From NCBI RefSeq assembly GCF_029338395.1, contig NZ_CP119810.1, positions 62,001-126,000 of the forward strand: DNA of 64,000 nucleotides, in the 5' to 3' direction. Both the position numbers and the translations under genes were made by a program. This document shows, one piece after another, positions 59,161 to 64,000 of the stretch. Within the stretch, counting starts at the first letter, position 1. Every line of letters starts with the position of its first letter. Under the pieces are notes generated by a model. That model did no database searches and was not told the DNA's origin. It saw only the letters and a list, made by a program, of their open reading frames with translations. This DNA comes from Halorussus caseinilyticus. Its GTDB lineage: Archaea > Halobacteriota > Halobacteria > Halobacteriales > Haladaptataceae.

Positions 59161-60942
59161 TCAGTCGTCGGCGTCGGCTTCCGGCGACCAGTCGCCCAAG
59201 GTGCGCTGGACCGCCTCCTCGCCGACCGCTCGGGCCAGCGTCTCGAAGCCAGCGCGCTCGGCGCGCTCGTCCGCGCCCGCGAGCAGGCGCGAGACGATGA
59301 ACTCCGGCGTGGACTTGCCGACCGTGCCGAACCGGGGCTGGTAGTCCACTTCGAGTTCGAGGTCCTCGTCCAACCCCTCCGCGAAGATGCCGTCCTTTCG
59401 AGCCTTCTCGGGCAAAGGTTTGAGGTCGTCGGCGAGGTGGGTGACGAACACCCCGAGCGCCCCGCGGTCCACGGTGAGTCGGACGAGTCCGTGGAGCAGG
59501 TCGGCGGCGCTTCCGGGTTCGGTGATGGCCTCGAACTCGTCCACCAGCATCAGGGTGTTCGCGCCGTCGGTTAGCGGCGGGACGATGCTCCGGAGCGTCG
59601 ATTCCAGCACGCCAGCGTTGAAACTCGCGTGTCTGCGGTGGAACACGATGTCCTCGGAGATGGAGACTTCCGCGCGCTCGGCGGGCACGGGCAGGCCCAT
59701 CTGGGCGAGCAGGGCAACCTGACACATGGTTTCGAGCAGGGTCGTCTTCCCCCCGGAGTTCGCGCCGGTCAGGACCGACACCCGGTCGCCGTCGGGCGGT
59801 GCGGGGTCGGCCGACCCCGCACCGCCCGCGCCGGACACGCCGTGGTCGCCGACGGCGTAGGTGACGGGTTGGACCGACTCGTCGCTGGCTTCGATGGAGA
59901 CGTTCCGGGCGTTCCGGACCGCGAAGCCGTCGTCGGTGAACGTCGGGCGGGTGAGGTCGAAGTCGTGAGCGAACCGGGCCAGCGAGAGGTGGAAGGCGAG
60001 GTCCGAGACGGCCGACTTCGCGGCGTCGATGGCCTCGCGGTTCTCGGCGATGCGGCCCCGGAGTCGCCGGGCGACCGACCGCTCGCGCTCTTCGACTTCC
60101 TCCCGGAGGTCGGCGGTCAGTTCGCGGAGCGTGGCCGTCACGAAGTCGGTGGCGTCCACGGCGTCGTCGGGCGTGGCGTCACGGACCCGCTGGAATCCGG
60201 CGTCGGTCTCGCTCGCCACGTAGTCCACGACGACTTCGCCGAACTCCGCCCCGGCGCGGGCCTCCTCGCGTATCTCCTCCATCGCGTCGAGCGAGTCCGC
60301 CGAGAGGCTCTCGACGCTCGCTACGGAGTCGCGCAGGTCGTCGAGTTCGTCGTCAACGCCGCGGGCCACGTCGCCGCCGTCGAGGTCCGAGAGCGCCGAC
60401 GCCGCGGCGTCGAGGGCGTTCCGGTCGATGTCGGCCACGCGAGAGAACGCGCCCTCGGAGAGTCCGGCCTCGCGCAGGGCGAGGACGGTCCGGACCGCCG
60501 CCTCTTCGTCGCCGATGCGGTCGTCCTCGGCGAACTCGGCGAACGCCGACAGGACTTCCTCGCGGGTCTCGCCGTCCAGTCCGGCCCACGACTCGGCGGC
60601 GTCCATCACCGAGTCAAGGCGCTTCTCGGCGGCCTCGCGCTCCATCAGCGGCGTCAGCACCCGCATTCGGTCGGCGGCGTCCTCGGTCACGGCGTAGTCG
60701 CTGGCCACGTCGAGCAGTTCCTTGTAGACGGCGCGGGTGTCGCGCGTCGAGAGGACCGACATGCCCTCGCCGCCGTTGGCCCGCCGGAGGATTCGGGTCG
60801 CGCGCCCGCGAGACAACCCCGCCGAGACGAGCGCCCGGACCTCGCCGGACTCGATGGCTTCCACCGCGCGCTCGGTGCCCAACTCGGCGTCGAGACGCTC
60901 GCGCGTCTTGGGTCCGACCCCCCAGTACTCCTCCAGTCGCAT
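59161..60942 (-). CDS. MutS-related ATPase with N-terminal HhH-like region
   Basis: 593 residues from ATG 60942. MRLEEYWGVGPKTRERLDAELG begins with a helix-hairpin-helix-like motif. A long helical core (lever/clamp-like) follows. The MutS C-terminal ATPase has Walker A VLTGANSGGKTTLLETM, Walker B TLMLVDEFEAITEP and FVTHLADDLKPLPEKA. The mismatch-reading domain I of MutS1 is absent, so it is closer to archaeal MutS-like/MutS2-type proteins. Likely acts on DNA junctions or recombination intermediates rather than mismatches. Confidence 0.87.
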   Translation of the reverse strand: MRLEEYWGVGPKTRERLDAELGTERAVEAIESGEVRALVSAGLSRGRATRILRRANGGEGMSVLSTRDTRAVYKELLDVASDYAVTEDAADRMRVLTPLMEREAAEKRLDSVMDAAESWAGLDGETREEVLSAFAEFAEDDRIGDEEAAVRTVLALREAGLSEGAFSRVADIDRNALDAAASALSDLDGGDVARGVDDELDDLRDSVASVESLSADSLDAMEEIREEARAGAEFGEVVVDYVASETDAGFQRVRDATPDDAVDATDFVTATLRELTADLREEVEERERSVARRLRGRIAENREAIDAAKSAVSDLAFHLSLARFAHDFDLTRPTFTDDGFAVRNARNVSIEASDESVQPVTYAVGDHGVSGAGGAGSADPAPPDGDRVSVLTGANSGGKTTLLETMCQVALLAQMGLPVPAERAEVSISEDIVFHRRHASFNAGVLESTLRSIVPPLTDGANTLMLVDEFEAITEPGSAADLLHGLVRLTVDRGALGVFVTHLADDLKPLPEKARKDGIFAEGLDEDLELEVDYQPRFGTVGKSTPEFIVSRLLAGADERAERAGFETLARAVGEEAVQRTLGDWSPEADADD

Positions 60943-61088
60943 GTCCGAGACGTGAGGGCCGCGGGTCTTAATGGTTGCACAACGCGCTGGCGGACGCCTC
61001 GCGCGGCGAGGTCCGAGTGCGTGGAGCAATGTTTTCGTTTCTAAAGAACGGGGAAGAATTTGCTAGAGACATGTTTTTATTTCTCTAC

Positions 61089-61320
61089 TGGCGCGTGCGG
61101 GCGCGGCGCTCGTGCGCCGCGCCCATCCGCGCGAGGTCGTCGGGAGCGAAGCGACCGACTGCTCGTCGGAACTCGCTTCCGACGGTGGATGAGTAGCACA
61201 GCGACCGCAGGGAGCGAGGCTTGCGAGACGCGAAGCGTCCCGCTGACCTGCGACCGCAGGCAACGCAATCGGTTGGGGAGGATGTGGCTGTCGCGGTTGC
61301 GGGATGATTGGCTCAAGCCT
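61089..61320 (-). repeat. Dispersed intergenic repeat, copy D (inverted) and flanking fragments
   Basis: The reverse complement of copy A over most of its length: hairpin 61099-61124 (GGGCGCGGCGC/GCGCCGCGCCC), then CGCGCGAGGTCGTCGGGAGC, TCGGAACTCGCTTCCGACGG, TTGCGAGACGCGAAGCGTCC, GCGACCGCAGGCAACGCAAT, CGGTTGGGGAGG and GATTGGCTCAAGCCT. A partial copy follows at about 61451-61493 (GCGGTGCCGTGCGGG, GATTGGTTCAAGCC). The whole 765-bp gap 60943-61707 contains no convincing gene. AGACATGTTTTTAT at 61068-61081 also appears near 25900. Confidence 0.75.
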
Positions 61321-61707
61321 GAACCGAGCGCCTTCGAAATCGCCGTCGCTGTCGCAGGCACGTCTAGCCGCCGTTACTCGCTCTCCGAAACAACTGCCGC
61401 CGCCGGTCCCGAAACGACAGTCGCCACAGTCTCCGGTAGCGATACAGCGCAGTCGCGGTGCCGTGCGGGTTCGGTCTCGATTGGTTCAAGCCCCCGCTCC
61501 GTCGAACTGCTCTCGTCGTTTGCCGTTCTCTCCCGATGGCCGTTCACAATCGGCCCGCCGCCGCTTGCCACTTCCGTTTCAGAGCGCCGTCGAATCGGAG
61601 AAACTAAGCGTCACGGAGCGTTTACGCCGGGTTCGTTACAGCAAACTCGCTTTGAACCCTTCCAGAGGCGAAACGCTAACAACTACGGAGTGTCTGTCGT
61701 GATAACG

Positions 61708-64000
61708 ATGCTACGGCCTGAGGGGGAACAGAGCCGGACGCGAGGTGACGCGCGACAGATAGTGTACGTCGGCGACGAGACGCGGGCGGCGGCCATCGCC
61801 TCCGAGCTGTCGAACGCCAAAATCCGGTGCAAACACCGGGGGTCGGCGGCGCTCGACCACGTTGAGACCGACGCCGCGGACTGCGTGGTCGCCGAGGCCG
61901 ACCTCCCCGACGTGGACGGGGCGGAACTGCTCGATGCCGTCGCGGAACTCTACCCCGACACCGCGCGGGTCCTGCTCGGCGAGTCGGCCGACGACGCACC
62001 GTCGGACGCCGCGTTCGTCCCGACTCGACCGCAGGACGGACTCGCCGAGCGGACGGCCCGGCGCGTCGAGCGCGCGACCGAGTTCCGGAGTCTGCGCCGC
62101 GAACGCGACCGAATCGGCGACCGGTTCGAGACGCTAGTCGAGGAGTCGCCCGACCCCATCGTGACGCTGGACGAGGACTGCGAAGTCGTGTTCGCCAACG
62201 CCGCCGTCGAGCGCGTCTTCGGCTACGACCCCGAAGCAGTCGTCGGCGGGCCGGTCCAGCGACTCCTCGACGAGTCGGTCCACGACCAAGTGACCGAGAC
62301 CGTCGAGTCGCTCTCCGCGGACGAGGGACACATCCAGCGCGACTACGTGGAACTGCCGGGCAAGCACCGCGAAGGCCACGACGTGCCGCTGGCGGTGTCG
62401 TTCCGGGAGACCGAACGCGACGGCAGACACTACTTCTCGGCGGTCGTCCGGGACGTGAGCGAGCGCAAGCGACTCGAAGACCGCCTCGAAGCCGAGAAGC
62501 GCAAGACCCGAGAACTCCACGAGGTCGCGGTCATACTCGAAGAGTGCGAGAGTGTCGAGGAGGTCTGCCGACTCGCCATCGAGACCGCAGAGCAGTTGCT
62601 AGAGTTCGACCTTTGCGTGGTAGACACAGTTAACGACGACGAGCTCGTTCCGCAGGCCGTCTCGAAGGGCGTCCCGACCGACGGCTACTACACGACCACG
62701 CCGCTGTCGGCCGAGGACAATCTCGCGGCCCGCGCCTACAGGGAAGGCCGGTCGCTCCGAACCAGTGACCTCCACGACGAGGGCGTGGACCCTGCCGCGA
62801 GCGGCTATCGAGCGGCGCTGACCGTCCCAATCGCCGACTTGGGAGTGTTTCAGGCCGTCTCGAAGGAAGCCGACGCCTTCGGCGACAGCGACCGGGAACT
62901 CGCGGAACTGCTCGCCTCCCACGTCGCCCAGTCGCTCCGGCGAATGCGGTCGGAGGCGGCCCTCGAAGCCGAACGCGACCGGTTCGCCGCGCTGTTCGAG
63001 AACATCCCCGAACCGACCATCGACTACGGCGTGCGCGACGGCCAATCGGTCGTCCACTCGGTCAACGAGGCCTTCGAAGAAGTGTTCGGCTACGACGCGA
63101 GCGAGGCCGTCGGCCGGAGGATAGACGAACTCATCGTCCCCGAAGACGAGCAATCCGAGTACGAGGTCCACCTCGACCAGTTGCGCGAGCAGGAACACCT
63201 CAACACCGAAGTCCGCCGCGTCGGGGCCGACGGGATGCGCGACTTCCTGCTCCGGACTGCGAAGGTGTCCGACGAGGGGAAGGGCGGGTACGCAATCTAC
63301 ACCGACATCACCGACCGCAAGCAGTTGGAGCGAGACCTGACCCGCGAGAAGCAGAAGATAGAGGAGCTACACCACGTCGCCGTCAAACTCGAAGGCTGTG
63401 ACACGCCCGAGGAAGTGTATCGCCGGACGGTCAACGCCGCCGAGGAGATTCTGAAGTTCGACATCTGTGGTATCGACGTTGAGGAGAACGGGTATCTCGT
63501 CCCGAAAGCCGCGTCCTCGGAGTTGGACGAAGCGGACTACGACGTGCTTCGCGCCGACGAGGGTCTCGCTGGCGAGACCTACCAGACCGGCGAGTCGTTC
63601 GTCGTGGACGACGTGTACGACGTTTCGAACGTGGAAATCGTGAGCGACAGGTATCGGTCGCTACTCAGCGTCCCGTTCGGCGACGAGGGTGTCCTGCAAG
63701 CGGGGTCACACACTCCCGACGAGTTCGACGCCGAGGACCTCCGACTGGCCGAACTGCTCGTCTCCCACGCGGCGGAGGCGCTGGTCCGGGTCCAGTCCGA
63801 GAGAGCGCTCCGCGAGGAGCGCGACCGGTTCGCCGCGCTGTTCGAGAACGTCCCCGAACCGACCGCGCGCTACGAACTGCACGACGGCGAACCTCGCATC
63901 CAGTCGGTCAACGAAGCGTTCGAGGAGACGTTCGGCTACGACGCGGAGGCGGCCCTCGGCGAGTCGTTAGACGACTTGCTCGTCCCGGACGACGCCACCG
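61708..64000 (+). CDS. Multi-domain PAS/GAF sensor protein, C-terminus outside the window
   Basis: At least 764 residues from ATG 61708, no stop before the edge. The N-terminal ~120 residues are receiver-like (QIVYVGDETRAAAIASELSN ... CVVAEADLPDVDGAELLDAV), with Glu where the phosphorylated Asp is expected. PAS 1 follows (LVEESPDPIVTLDEDCEVVFANAAVERVFGYD), then GAF 1 (HEVAVILEECESVEEVCRLAIETAEQLLEFDLCVV), PAS 2 (FAALFENIPEPTIDYGVRDG), GAF 2 (HHVAVKLEGCDTPEEVYRRTVNAAEEILKFDICGI) and PAS 3. PAS-GAF pairs are repeated and similar, suggesting tandem duplication. A histidine kinase or HTH output probably follows; it cannot be seen. Confidence 0.85.
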   Translation, partial: MLRPEGEQSRTRGDARQIVYVGDETRAAAIASELSNAKIRCKHRGSAALDHVETDAADCVVAEADLPDVDGAELLDAVAELYPDTARVLLGESADDAPSDAAFVPTRPQDGLAERTARRVERATEFRSLRRERDRIGDRFETLVEESPDPIVTLDEDCEVVFANAAVERVFGYDPEAVVGGPVQRLLDESVHDQVTETVESLSADEGHIQRDYVELPGKHREGHDVPLAVSFRETERDGRHYFSAVVRDVSERKRLEDRLEAEKRKTRELHEVAVILEECESVEEVCRLAIETAEQLLEFDLCVVDTVNDDELVPQAVSKGVPTDGYYTTTPLSAEDNLAARAYREGRSLRTSDLHDEGVDPAASGYRAALTVPIADLGVFQAVSKEADAFGDSDRELAELLASHVAQSLRRMRSEAALEAERDRFAALFENIPEPTIDYGVRDGQSVVHSVNEAFEEVFGYDASEAVGRRIDELIVPEDEQSEYEVHLDQLREQEHLNTEVRRVGADGMRDFLLRTAKVSDEGKGGYAIYTDITDRKQLERDLTREKQKIEELHHVAVKLEGCDTPEEVYRRTVNAAEEILKFDICGIDVEENGYLVPKAASSELDEADYDVLRADEGLAGETYQTGESFVVDDVYDVSNVEIVSDRYRSLLSVPFGDEGVLQAGSHTPDEFDAEDLRLAELLVSHAAEALVRVQSERALREERDRFAALFENVPEPTARYELHDGEPRIQSVNEAFEETFGYDAEAALGESLDDLLVPDDAT

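Noticed and set aside
61304-61702. A 132-codon plus frame after repeat D
   Set aside because: It runs through repeat-derived sequence and is rich in Arg/Ser/Pro; no domain and no promoter fit.
1-64000. tRNA, rRNA, transposase or integrase genes
   Set aside because: I looked through the intergenic gaps for T-arm-like GTTCRAATC with flanking stems, and among coding frames for DDE or tyrosine recombinase motifs; none found.

Overview
The window comes from a haloarchaeon (class Halobacteria). Coding DNA is GC-rich and the encoded proteins are acidic. Intergenic stretches are short and AT-rich, with archaeal TATA boxes about 27 bp upstream of leaderless starts. There are many twin-arginine (Tat) signal peptides, a TFB transcription factor, TrmB, Lrp/AsnC and DUF7344-type regulators, and halocyanin. 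The genus cannot be fixed from the sequence alone. No rRNA, tRNA, transposase or integrase was found.

Layout. 1-4.8 kb: a truncated universal stress protein, then a CHAT-type caspase-like protease, a 45-residue membrane peptide abutting it, a protein with a degenerate RecA/KaiC-like fold, and a FilR1-type regulator. 5-12.9 kb: a lone peptide-binding protein, a regulator coupled to a shrunken membrane protein, a multicopper oxidase/halocyanin pair, DUF7344-type and TrmB regulators, two gene relics and NikR. 13-21.5 kb: small membrane proteins, a duplicated-domain protein with a 20-glycine linker, the copper ATPase CopA, a Tat-exported trypsin-like protease, a thioesterase and a Rieske protein. 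21.5-27 kb: a peptide ABC transporter (dppF-D-C on minus, dppB on plus), split by a four-repeat orphan CRISPR array and several perfect hairpins. 27-36 kb: an Lrp-TRASH metal regulator, zinc-ribbon proteins, a mycofactocin-type SDR, an AI-2E family permease and various enzymes. 36-39.5 kb: an iron-chelate ABC transporter with three copies of a TTTAGG-N4-CCTAAA operator. 39.6-45.6 kb: cupin, M24 hydrolase, SDR, Gdx-type SMR exporter, duplicated EthD protein, small membrane proteins and a luciferase-like oxidoreductase. 45.8-50.6 kb: a liv-type ABC operon with a fused permease. 51-64 kb: DUF7344 protein, a lone SufB, TatA, CPBP protease, TFB, a second RecA-like degenerate protein, a lipoprotein, a frameshifted gene, a MutS-like ATPase, and a large PAS/GAF sensor running off the end.

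Most unusual: the CHAT protease / tiny membrane peptide / RecA-like neighbourhood at the left end; a dispersed intergenic repeat (four copies plus fragments) with a hairpin that keeps pairing while its sequence varies; and the CRISPR array in the split dpp locus, with a 16-codon ORF that may be the scar of a deleted dppB. Several genes look recently eroded (DUF7521-like, M48, DUF4129-like, MVNAFW protein, 58.7 kb membrane gene), so this is a stretch under active rearrangement.
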